Notes: generated by a model from the letters alone, not told the origin. 7,592 bases of DNA from an uncultured Coprococcus sp. (GCA_900548315.1 URJU01000106.1:1-7592); one strand, 5' to 3'; shown: positions 1 through 6,079, numbered from the stretch's first letter. Made by a program: numbers and translations.

Positions 1-1
1 G

Positions 2-619
2 CTCAGGGTCGTCAGGATATTTCATCTGTTCAGGATCAACTCAAGGTATGACAGTTTCAATGTCATCAAGATGGTACTGGTAAGAAAAAGCAGGCAGATC
101 ATTTCATCCATGTTCATAATATTTATATTGATGATGGCGAGCAGTCTGTGCATGTACAGCACAGAACACGTCGCACAGCCGGGAGTGTTCAGCAATGCTT
201 TCAGCGGAATATGGTGGGCGGTGTCCACGGTACTCACCGTGGGATATGGAGACATTTACCCGATCACGCTGTTGGGCAAATGCATGGCGATAGTTATAGC
301 GTTTATGGGAGTTCTGCTGGTAGCGATACCTACAGGTATCATAAGTGCCGGATTTGTAGAGCAGTATCAGAACAATGCCAACGAGGAGTCCAAAGTTGTT
401 GATGTGGACGAGATTGGAGAACTGCTCGTAGATGATGTGAGCAAGTTTTGCGGCAGGACCATACTCCAGGCTACGGAGGAGTATGGTGTGAATATATATA
501 TGGTACTCAGGGATAATATGTCTATACTGCCGACAGGTGATCTGAAGATACAGACAGGTGATATTCTGATAGTGAAGTCAAAATTCCTTGAGAAGAGACG
601 TGGAAACTCATTATCTTAG
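2..619 (+). CDS. Voltage-gated potassium channel with C-terminal RCK_C (TrkA_C)-like domain, 5'-truncated
   Basis: The reading frame is open from the first bases, so the gene begins upstream of the window and 205 C-terminal residues are visible. The fragment opens with an S4-like voltage-sensor stretch (LRVVRIFHLFRIN, arginines every three or four residues). S5 follows (about residues 34-53), then a pore loop with the K+ selectivity filter TVGYGD (residues 79-84, bases 236-253), and S6 (about 91-118). This is the core of a tetrameric inner-membrane K+ channel of the ion-transport family. After S6, residues about 136-195 resemble the TrkA_C/RCK_C ligand-binding domain (VLRDNMSILPTGDLKIQTGD), with no room for an RCK_N NAD-binding domain. 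An ATG at 71 falls inside the S4-S5 linker and is not the true start. No clear terminator follows. K+ channel identity is firm; the RCK_C call is a motif judgement. Confidence 0.9.
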   Translation, partial: LRVVRIFHLFRINSRYDSFNVIKMVLVRKSRQIISSMFIIFILMMASSLCMYSTEHVAQPGVFSNAFSGIWWAVSTVLTVGYGDIYPITLLGKCMAIVIAFMGVLLVAIPTGIISAGFVEQYQNNANEESKVVDVDEIGELLVDDVSKFCGRTILQATEEYGVNIYMVLRDNMSILPTGDLKIQTGDILIVKSKFLEKRRGNSLS

Positions 620-698
620 GTTATGCAAGTAATAAATATAAAATTCAGATTATAATTGAGAAGTTTCTGTAAACTACAAAAAAAACTCAATAATCATA

Positions 699-727
699 TT
701 GATTTATTTTGACTAATTGGGTATACT
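699..727 (+). promoter_or_regulatory. Predicted sigma-A promoter of pckA
   Basis: TTGATT (699-704) and TATACT (722-727) are separated by 17 bases, matching the sigma-A consensus at 4/6 and 5/6 positions. Transcription would start near 734, leaving a leader of about 125 bases before the pckA ATG. A TTGACT at 709-714 has no well-spaced -10 partner. Confidence 0.55.
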
Positions 728-735
728 TTCAACTG

Positions 736-759
736 AATATGAGAGAAAGTGTTCATATT
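736..759 (+). promoter_or_regulatory. Inverted repeat at the 5' end of the pckA leader
   Basis: AATATGA (736-742) and TCATATT (753-759) are exact inverted copies around 10 bases. Because the repeat begins about where the mRNA should start, it may be a 5' stabilising hairpin or the operator of a dimeric repressor sitting just downstream of the -10. The sequence alone does not decide between them. Confidence 0.35.
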
Positions 760-860
760 TATTTTCAGATTATTGAGTGCTGTATAGTTGCGGTGCCGGC
801 AGGGTACAGGCGACATGCACCTATCAATGAAATACATTTAAAGAAAAGGAGTTAAGAAAA

Positions 861-2465
861 ATGGCAACAGTTGATTTAACTAAGTATGGCATTACAGGCA
901 CAACAGAGATCGTACACAATCCTTCATATGAATTGTTATTCGAGGAAGAGACAAAGGCTGACCTTCAGGGATACGAGAAGGGACAGGTTAGTGAACTTGG
1001 CGCAGTTAACGTTATGACTGGTATTTATACAGGCCGTTCACCTAAAGATAAGTATATCGTAGTAGATGAGAATTCAAAGGATACTGTATGGTGGACATCA
1101 GATGAGTACAAGAACGATAACCATCCAATGACAGAGGAGACATGGGCATCAGTTAAGGACCTTGCAAAGAAGGAGCTCTCAAACAAGAGACTTTTCGTAG
1201 TTGATGCATTCTGCGGAGCAAATGCTGACACTCGTATGGCTATCCGTTTCATCGTTGAGGTTGCTTGGCAGGCTCATTTCGTAACAAACATGTTCATCAA
1301 GCCAACTGAGGAAGAGCTTAAGAATTTCGAGCCAGATTTCGTAGTATACAACGCTTCAAAGGCTAAGGTTGAGAACTACAAGGAGTTAGGACTTAACTCA
1401 GAGACATGTGTAGCATTCAACATTACAAGCCATGAGCAGGTTATAGTTAACACATGGTACGGCGGAGAGATGAAGAAGGGTATGTTCTCAATGATGAACT
1501 ACTACCTTCCACTTAAGGGAATGGCTTCAATGCACTGCTCAGCTAACACAGATATGAATGGTGAGAACACAGCTATCTTCTTCGGACTTTCAGGAACAGG
1601 TAAGACAACACTTTCAACAGATCCAAAGCGTCTCCTTATCGGTGATGATGAGCATGGCTGGGATGACAACGGTGTATTCAACTTCGAGGGTGGATGCTAC
1701 GCTAAGGTTATCGACCTTGACAAAGATTCAGAGCCAGATATCTACAATGCAATCAAGAGAAACGCTCTTCTTGAGAATGTTACACTTGATGCAAATGGCA
1801 AGATTGATTTCACAGATAAGAGCGTAACAGAGAACACTCGTGTATCTTACCCAATAGATCACATCAAGAACATTGTAAGACCTATATCATCAGCACCAGC
1901 TGCAAAGAATGTAATCTTCCTTTCAGCAGATGCATTTGGAGTACTTCCTCCAGTATCAATCCTTACACCAGAGCAGACACAGTACTACTTCCTGTCAGGA
2001 TTCACAGCAAAGCTTGCTGGTACAGAGAGAGGTATCACAGAGCCAACACCTACATTCTCAGCATGTTTCGGTCAGGCATTCCTCGAGCTGCATCCTACAA
2101 AGTATGCAGAGGAGCTTGTTAAGAAGATGGAGAAGAGTGGAGCTAAGGCATATCTTGTTAACACAGGATGGAATGGAACAGGCAAGAGAATTTCAATCAA
2201 GGATACAAGAGGAATCATCGATGCAATCCTTAGCGGTGCTATCAATGAGGCTCCTACAAAGAAGATCCCTATGTTTGATTTCGAGGTTCCAACAGAGCTT
2301 CCAGGCGTAGATCCAGCGATCCTTGATCCTCGTGACACATACGCAGATGCAGCAGAGTGGGAGACAAAGGCTAAGGATCTTGCAGCAAGATTCCAGAAGA
2401 ACTTTGCTAAGTATGAGGGAAATGCAGCAGGCAAGGCATTAGTTGCAGCAGGTCCACAGCTCTAA
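861..2465 (+). CDS. pckA: Phosphoenolpyruvate carboxykinase (ATP), EC 4.1.1.49
   Basis: Cytosolic enzyme interconverting oxaloacetate + ATP and PEP + CO2 + ADP. In anaerobic gut bacteria it often runs toward oxaloacetate, fixing CO2 and making ATP; the direction here is inference. The 534 residues match the usual length of ATP-type enzymes. Visible motifs are GRSPKDKYIV (from residue 58, with substrate-binding Arg59), the conserved LKGMASMHCSAN block, the P-loop GLSGTGKTTLS (242-252, Lys248) and the kinase-2/metal motif GDDEHGW (261-267). This is the ATP, not GTP, family. The ATG is preceded by AAGGAG (846-851) with a 9-base spacer. Codon use is strongly biased (ACA, GTT, CTT, AAG), unlike the AGG- and ATA-rich genes around it, suggesting high expression. 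It is a single-gene unit with its own promoter and terminator. Confidence 0.98.
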   Translation: MATVDLTKYGITGTTEIVHNPSYELLFEEETKADLQGYEKGQVSELGAVNVMTGIYTGRSPKDKYIVVDENSKDTVWWTSDEYKNDNHPMTEETWASVKDLAKKELSNKRLFVVDAFCGANADTRMAIRFIVEVAWQAHFVTNMFIKPTEEELKNFEPDFVVYNASKAKVENYKELGLNSETCVAFNITSHEQVIVNTWYGGEMKKGMFSMMNYYLPLKGMASMHCSANTDMNGENTAIFFGLSGTGKTTLSTDPKRLLIGDDEHGWDDNGVFNFEGGCYAKVIDLDKDSEPDIYNAIKRNALLENVTLDANGKIDFTDKSVTENTRVSYPIDHIKNIVRPISSAPAAKNVIFLSADAFGVLPPVSILTPEQTQYYFLSGFTAKLAGTERGITEPTPTFSACFGQAFLELHPTKYAEELVKKMEKSGAKAYLVNTGWNGTGKRISIKDTRGIIDAILSGAINEAPTKKIPMFDFEVPTELPGVDPAILDPRDTYADAAEWETKAKDLAARFQKNFAKYEGNAAGKALVAAGPQL

Positions 2466-2506
2466 GATATAAACTGACAAACAGTTAGACAATATAAGCA
2501 ATATGC

Positions 2507-2553
2507 AAACCGGATGTATTCAAGGCGTTATGCCTGGATACATCCGGTTTTTT
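2507..2553 (+). terminator. Intrinsic terminator of pckA
   Basis: AAACCGGATGTAT (2507-2519) pairs perfectly with ATACATCCGGTTT (2538-2550). The stem continues through a bulged A into an inner AGGC-type stem around a GTTAT loop. The right arm runs into six T residues (2548-2553). It begins about 40 bases after the pckA stop. Confidence 0.93.
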
Positions 2554-2570
2554 CGTCTCCACGCAACCTT

Positions 2571-2594
2571 GGGGACGGAGGTGCCTGACCCCCC
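2571..2594. repeat. GC-rich imperfect palindrome, possible REP-like element
   Basis: A G-run (2571-2574) and a C-run (2589-2594) flank GGAGGTGCCT, giving a short, GC-rich imperfect inverted repeat between the pckA terminator and the next promoter. Its composition stands out from the AT-rich surroundings. It resembles the GGGGACGG-type motifs I recall as dispersed extragenic repeats in Clostridia genomes. Only one intergenic copy is in the window, so repeat status is unproven. Confidence 0.3.
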
Positions 2595-2605
2595 TATAAA
2601 ACAAC

Positions 2606-2634
2606 TTGCATTATCGAACTAATGTTCGTATAAT
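2606..2634 (+). promoter_or_regulatory. Sigma-A promoter of the radical SAM / DUF4130 operon
   Basis: TTGCAT (2606-2611) and a perfect TATAAT (2629-2634) are separated by exactly 17 bases, a near-consensus promoter. Transcription is expected at about 2640-2642, on the ATG at 2642. The in-frame TTG at 2606 is therefore best read as the -35 box and not as a start codon. Confidence 0.75.
2615..2628. promoter_or_regulatory. LexA (SOS) operator
   Basis: CGAACTAATGTTCG is a perfect CGAAC-N4-GTTCG palindrome, the Gram-positive LexA/DinR box type (Bacillus consensus CGAACRNRYGTTYG; only the first R differs). It fills the promoter spacer and abuts the -10, so bound LexA would block RNA polymerase. 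This predicts DNA-damage induction of the two genes downstream. Confidence 0.8.
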
Positions 2635-2641
2635 AGAATGT

Positions 2642-4120
2642 ATGAACGAGATAATAAAAGGGTTAACGACAAAGGAAAAATTAAATATTCTTGCGGATGC
2701 AGCTAAATACGATGTGGCATGTACGTCCAGTGGGGTGGATAGGAAAGGAAAGAAAGGCGCTCTGGGAAACAGTGTATCATGTGGGATTTGTCATAGTTTT
2801 GCAGCTGATGGAAGATGTATATCGTTACTCAAGGTTCTGATGACGAATCATTGTGTATATGACTGCAAGTACTGCCTGAATAGAAAGAGCAACGATGTGC
2901 CAAGGGCTACATTTGAGCCGGAGGAGTTATGCGATCTTGTCATTGAATTTTATAAAAGGAACTATATAGAAGGCTTATTTTTGAGCTCCGGAGTGTTGAG
3001 AAATCCCACATATACCATGCAGAGGATGTGTGAGACTTTGTACATGCTGAGGACAAAGTACAGGTTCAATGGATACATACATGTGAAGACCATCCCCGGT
3101 GCGTCGGATGAGCTGATAAGTATGGTGGGGTATTTAGCGGACAGGGTCAGTGTTAATATGGAACTGCCCACTGAGGAGAGTCTTGAACGTTTGGCGCCGA
3201 ACAAGAGTTTTAAGACTATTCTTGATCCTATGGGGAAACTCACCAGCACTATACAGACACACAGGCTGGCGGCGGGCAAATCTGCGCGCATGGAGAGGAG
3301 CGGCATAAACAAGTATCTGACAGGGAGTATATTTAGCGAAGACAACCTGAAAAGGGACTTGCTGATGGCGGGCAGGACATCTGAACATGGGATGATTTCT
3401 GGCAGCTGCAGTAATCTGGCATTGCCGTCCATGTTTGGAGATGCGGACAGGCGAAGACCATTTGCCCCTGCAGGGCAGAGTACGCAGATGATAGTCGGGG
3501 CTGATGGTGGATCTGATTACACTATCATACATACGGCTCAGCGGCTATATCAGAGTTATGATCTGAAGAGGGTATTCTATTCTGCATACATACCGATCAA
3601 TGATGATTCGGCACTGCCGTCACTGGGGACGGAGGTTCCGATGCTCAGGGAACACAGACTATACCAGGCTGACTGGCTGCTCAGGTATTATGGGTTCCAT
3701 GCGGATGAGATACTCACTGAGTCGGAACCGAATCTTGACCAGAGGATGGATCCAAAGTGTAACTGGGCGGTGCGACACCTTGATCAGTTTCCGGTGGAGG
3801 TACAGACCGCTCCATATGATCTGCTGCTTCGGATACCGGGGATAGGACCGAAGTCTGCAGCAAGGATAGTACGATCCCGCAGATACGGAAGTCTTGATTT
3901 TAACAATCTTAAGAAGATGGGGGTGGTGCTGAAAAGGGCTCACTATTTTATAACCTGTGGAGGAAGAATGATGTACAGGATTCCTATTGAGAGGGATTAT
4001 ATCGTCAGAGAGATGACGGATATGAGCAGGAGCGAGAATTGGCAGGTGGCACATCAAAATGAACAGTACAGACAGATGACACTGTTTGAAATAGGACTTC
4101 AGGGGGGCGAATCGTCATGA
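2642..4120 (+). CDS. Putative DNA modification/repair radical SAM protein (TIGR03916-like)
   Basis: The protein has 492 residues. The radical SAM 4Fe-4S motif is CVYDCKYC (Cys71, Cys75, Cys78; CxxxCxxC). It is preceded by the family block AAKYDVACTSSG and by CGICHSFAADGRC, which supplies further cysteines (27, 47, 50, 59) that might bind a second cluster. Near the C-terminus LLRIPGIGPKSAARIV (394-409) is a helix-hairpin-helix DNA-binding motif, which supports a DNA substrate. The reaction is not known. The start chosen is ATG 2642: the upstream TTG at 2606 coincides with the -35 box, no Shine-Dalgarno precedes 2642, and the transcript should begin there, so translation is probably leaderless. 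The gene sits under a LexA box and overlaps the DUF4130 gene by four bases (ATGA). Family assignment is from recognition; function is inferred. Confidence 0.9.
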   Translation: MNEIIKGLTTKEKLNILADAAKYDVACTSSGVDRKGKKGALGNSVSCGICHSFAADGRCISLLKVLMTNHCVYDCKYCLNRKSNDVPRATFEPEELCDLVIEFYKRNYIEGLFLSSGVLRNPTYTMQRMCETLYMLRTKYRFNGYIHVKTIPGASDELISMVGYLADRVSVNMELPTEESLERLAPNKSFKTILDPMGKLTSTIQTHRLAAGKSARMERSGINKYLTGSIFSEDNLKRDLLMAGRTSEHGMISGSCSNLALPSMFGDADRRRPFAPAGQSTQMIVGADGGSDYTIIHTAQRLYQSYDLKRVFYSAYIPINDDSALPSLGTEVPMLREHRLYQADWLLRYYGFHADEILTESEPNLDQRMDPKCNWAVRHLDQFPVEVQTAPYDLLLRIPGIGPKSAARIVRSRRYGSLDFNNLKKMGVVLKRAHYFITCGGRMMYRIPIERDYIVREMTDMSRSENWQVAHQNEQYRQMTLFEIGLQGGESS

Positions 4121-4875
4121 AGATTTTTACGTGTGACAGTACATATGAGGGAAAGGTATCGTGTATATACTCTGCATGGAAGTGCGCAATTGAAGAAGGA
4201 CATGATAATGTCCGTATAATCAGAGAACCGGTGATTCAGCTTGACATGTTTGCAGAGTATGTACATGTTGATGCGGACAAGGAGAAGGCGGAAAAGTTTA
4301 CAAGATCGGTGAGACGATTATCACAACTTGTATATAGAAATGTGTTCTATGCACTCCTGTCAGATGCGGCAGATGCGGTGGATGCGGTCTACCGCTATCT
4401 CATACTTGCATTTAAGGCAGGACGTAAGGTCGAGCATATGCTCATAAGACCTGAGGTCATGAGGATCATGGAACTTGTGAGAAATGTGAACAATGAATCA
4501 TGCAGGTTTCGAGAATTGTCGAGATTTACATCTGTGGACAGAAATGTGTATGTATGCCATATGGAACCGAAGAGTGATGTGTCACTTCTGGTAGCTGAAC
4601 ATTTTGCTGACAGGATGCCATCAGAATACTGGGTTATAGTCGATGATGGAAGACACACAGCTGTGGTACATCCGGCGGATGGGGATATGTACGTGAAGAC
4701 ACTTACGGATGATGAGTTTGAGGTGCTTGGGCGGGCAGAGTATGAGGAGGATGATTACACGGACATGTGGAGGTCGTTCTTCAATGCGATAGCCATAGAA
4801 CAGAGGGAAAATTACAGATGCCAGATGAATCATTTTCCTAAGTGGATGAGAAAACATGCCACAGAATTCAGGTAA
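4117..4875 (+). CDS. DUF4130 / TIGR03915-like probable DNA metabolism protein
   Basis: The 252-residue partner of the upstream radical SAM protein. Family features are the N-terminal FTCDSTYEGKVSCIYSAW block, the mid-protein PEVMRIMELVRNVNNE region, HMEPKSDVSLLVAEHFADR (148-166) and the C-terminal WRSFFNAIAIEQREN (218-232) followed by the MNHFPKWMRKHATEF end. As I recall, homologues are nearly always next to the radical SAM gene and many are fused to a uracil-DNA glycosylase-like domain. Here the protein stops at the DUF4130 boundary, so no glycosylase domain is attached and none is adjacent. The start overlaps the upstream stop as ATGA with AGGGGG (4101-4106) as ribosome binding site, indicating translational coupling and shared SOS control. 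Catalytic activity is unknown. No signal peptide or membrane segment is seen, so it is probably cytosolic. Confidence 0.88.
   Translation: MKIFTCDSTYEGKVSCIYSAWKCAIEEGHDNVRIIREPVIQLDMFAEYVHVDADKEKAEKFTRSVRRLSQLVYRNVFYALLSDAADAVDAVYRYLILAFKAGRKVEHMLIRPEVMRIMELVRNVNNESCRFRELSRFTSVDRNVYVCHMEPKSDVSLLVAEHFADRMPSEYWVIVDDGRHTAVVHPADGDMYVKTLTDDEFEVLGRAEYEEDDYTDMWRSFFNAIAIEQRENYRCQMNHFPKWMRKHATEFR
4363..4389 (+). repeat. Three in-frame nonanucleotide repeats in the DUF4130 gene
   Basis: GATGCGG plus two variable bases occurs three times back to back (4363, 4372, 4381), encoding DAA-DAV-DAV at residues 83-91. It is a short in-frame tandem that could change copy number without breaking the frame. It may simply reflect a helical, alanine-rich segment. 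Confidence 0.5.
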
Positions 4876-4930
4876 AACCATAACTGGATTAAGACTTATT
4901 TTGATCGCTTTATTTTAAACAAAAAAATGC

Positions 4931-4959
4931 TTGAATTGCCTGGAAAAATATGATAATAT
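4931..4959 (+). promoter_or_regulatory. Possible promoter of the rpsF-ssb-rpsR operon
   Basis: TTGAAT (4931-4936) and TAATAT (4954-4959) are 17 bases apart, each 4/6 to consensus. GATAAT at 4952-4957 is an alternative -10 with a 15-base spacer. A promoter is expected in this 160-base gap because rpsF is highly expressed. The exact boxes are uncertain, and no terminator after the DUF4130 gene is evident. Confidence 0.45.
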
Positions 4960-4990
4960 CAATCCTTGTGATGTATTAATCATATTCCTT

Positions 4991-5010
4991 GCTCACAGAC
5001 AGCTGTGGGC
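4991..5010 (+). promoter_or_regulatory. Leader hairpin upstream of rpsF
   Basis: GCTCACAG (4991-4998) and CTGTGGGC (5003-5010) form an 8-bp stem with one G-U pair around an ACAG tetraloop, ending ten bases before the rpsF Shine-Dalgarno (5021-5029). The position fits autoregulation by ribosomal proteins S6:S18, known for rpsF leaders. However, I do not see the CCG element I recall for that motif, so the match is incomplete. Confidence 0.45.
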
Positions 5011-5036
5011 CAGAGACCATAAGGAGGTGCAATGTA

Positions 5037-5327
5037 ATGAACAAATATGAATTGACTTTAGTTGTTAGTGCAAAGATTGATGAGGAAGCCAGAACAGCTG
5101 TTGTTGATAAGGTTAAGTCTTATATTGAGAAGGCTAACGCAACAATCACAGATGTTAACGAGTGTGGACTTAAGAAACTTGCTTACGAGATTCAGAAGAT
5201 GGGCGAAGCATACTACTACTTCATTCAGTTTGATGCAGACGCTGACGTTCCAGCTCAGCTCGAGGCTAACATTCGTATTATGGAATCAGTTCTTAGATAT
5301 CTTTGCGTTAGATTAGACGCCGAGTAA
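5037..5327 (+). CDS. rpsF: 30S ribosomal protein bS6
   Basis: A 96-residue small-subunit protein that binds 16S rRNA as a heterodimer with bS18, whose gene is two downstream. The N-terminus MNKYELTLVV, the DVNECGLKKLAYEIQKMGEAYYYFIQF core and the final ESVLRYLCVRL are typical bS6, and the length is normal. The start at 5037 is chosen because AAGGAGGTG (5021-5029) lies just upstream and because homologues begin here. The in-frame ATG at 4989 would add 16 unrelated residues and run through the leader hairpin. An ATG-TAA pair at 5032-5037 sits just before the start and is probably incidental. ssb follows after 16 bases. Confidence 0.97.
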   Translation: MNKYELTLVVSAKIDEEARTAVVDKVKSYIEKANATITDVNECGLKKLAYEIQKMGEAYYYFIQFDADADVPAQLEANIRIMESVLRYLCVRLDAE

Positions 5328-5343
5328 TAGGAGGTATTCTATA

Positions 5344-5796
5344 ATGAACAAGGTAATATTGATGGGTCGACTTACAAGAGATCCAGAAGTTAGATATTCA
5401 CAGTCAAACTCAGGTGATGGTCAGATGGCTATCGCAAGATACACTTTGGCTGTAGATAGAAGATTTAATAGAAATGGCGACCAGAATGCAGATTTCATAG
5501 GCTGCGTTGCATTCGGTAAGAGTGCAGAGTTTGCAGAGAAGTATCTGAAACAGGGTACTAAGATTGCTATAACAGGCAGAATCCAGACTGGTAGCTACAC
5601 GAATAAGGATGGTAATAAGGTATACACAACAGATGTTGTTGTTGAGGAGCAGGAGTTTGCAGAGAGCAAAGCTGCCAGTGGACAGACATCAGGTGGTGGA
5701 TATCAGCCAGCAGGAAGACCTGAGCCGAGCAATGCGGGGGCTGAGGGATTCATGAGTATACCGGAAGGCATAGAGGATGATTTACCATTCAAATAA
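5344..5796 (+). CDS. ssb: Single-stranded DNA-binding protein
   Basis: A 150-residue SSB that coats ssDNA during replication, recombination and repair. Residues 1 to about 108 form the OB fold (MNKVILMGRLTRDPEVRYS start, FIGCVAFGKSAEFAEKYLKQG and ITGRIQTGSYTNKDG blocks). A Gly/Pro/Gln-rich flexible linker follows, then the acidic partner-binding tip EDDLPFK. Most SSB tips end in Pro-Phe with the Phe carboxylate making the key contact; here one lysine follows the Phe. The gene lies between rpsF and rpsR, the standard Bacillota order. AGGAGGT (5329-5335) is 8 bases from the ATG, and rpsR follows after 17 bases, so co-transcription is near certain. Confidence 0.97.
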   Translation: MNKVILMGRLTRDPEVRYSQSNSGDGQMAIARYTLAVDRRFNRNGDQNADFIGCVAFGKSAEFAEKYLKQGTKIAITGRIQTGSYTNKDGNKVYTTDVVVEEQEFAESKAASGQTSGGGYQPAGRPEPSNAGAEGFMSIPEGIEDDLPFK

Positions 5797-5813
5797 AACA
5801 GGAGGTAAATACA

Positions 5814-6077
5814 ATGGCTTATAACAAGACTGATAGAGCTGACGCTCCAATGAAGAGAAGAAATATCCGTAGAAGAAAGAAAGTCTGCGAGTATTGTGCT
5901 AATAAAGAGGCTGTGATCGATTACAAGGATTCAAACGCACTCAGAAAGTATATCTCAGAGAGAGGTAAGATCCTTCCAAGAAGAATCACAGGAACATGTG
6001 CTAAGCATCAGAGAGCAATAACAATTGCTGTCAAGAGAGCTAGACAGATCGCAGTATTACCATACGTTCAGGATTAA
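5814..6077 (+). CDS. rpsR: 30S ribosomal protein bS18, zinc-binding (C+) form
   Basis: An 87-residue ribosomal protein that pairs with bS6 on the 30S platform. The core IDYKDSNALRKYISERGK, ILPRRITGT and final VLPYVQD are characteristic. It carries CEYC (Cys25, Cys28) and CAKH (Cys62, His65), a complete zinc-ribbon ligand set that is missing in the E. coli and B. subtilis proteins. Organisms with this form sometimes keep a zinc-free paralogue under Zur control; none is visible here. AGGAGGT (5800-5806) precedes the ATG by 7 bases. It is the last gene of the operon, with the terminator starting 27 bases after the stop. Confidence 0.97.
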   Translation: MAYNKTDRADAPMKRRNIRRRKKVCEYCANKEAVIDYKDSNALRKYISERGKILPRRITGTCAKHQRAITIAVKRARQIAVLPYVQD

Positions 6078-6079
6078 TT

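Larger units (their letters stand above)
685..778. repeat. 11-bp perfect inverted repeat bracketing the pckA promoter
   Basis: ACTCAATAATC at 685-695 is exactly mirrored by GATTATTGAGT at 768-778, with 72 bases between the arms. The predicted pckA promoter (699-727) lies wholly inside. The left arm also overlaps a small hairpin (TCAATA 687-692, TATTGA 697-702). It could be a paired operator, a long-range RNA stem, or recombination arms of an invertible promoter. No recombinase gene is in view, and none of these is established. Confidence 0.45.

Noticed and set aside
71..619. ATG at 71 as the start of the potassium channel
   Set aside because: The same frame is open to the window edge and encodes an S4-like segment upstream, so the gene is truncated by the window.
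662..675. AGTTT-CTGT-AAACT hairpin as a terminator for the channel gene
   Set aside because: Only 5 AT-rich base pairs, followed by A residues and not a T tract.
2606..2641. Upstream TTG start adding 12 residues (MHYRTNVRIIEC) to the radical SAM protein
   Set aside because: The TTG is the -35 box, the stretch holds the LexA box and -10, and it has no ribosome binding site.
3624..3636. TGGGGACGGAGGT in the radical SAM gene, identical to 2570-2582 upstream
   Set aside because: A single shared 13-mer is plausible by chance in a window this size, and this copy encodes a normal part of the protein (LGTEVP).
4989..5036. Upstream ATG extending bS6 by 16 residues
   Set aside because: It crosses the leader hairpin and the Shine-Dalgarno of the true start, and the added residues do not resemble bS6.
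5032..5037. ATG-TAA minimal start-stop just before rpsF
   Set aside because: Too close to the Shine-Dalgarno for efficient use and without any coding content; probably incidental.
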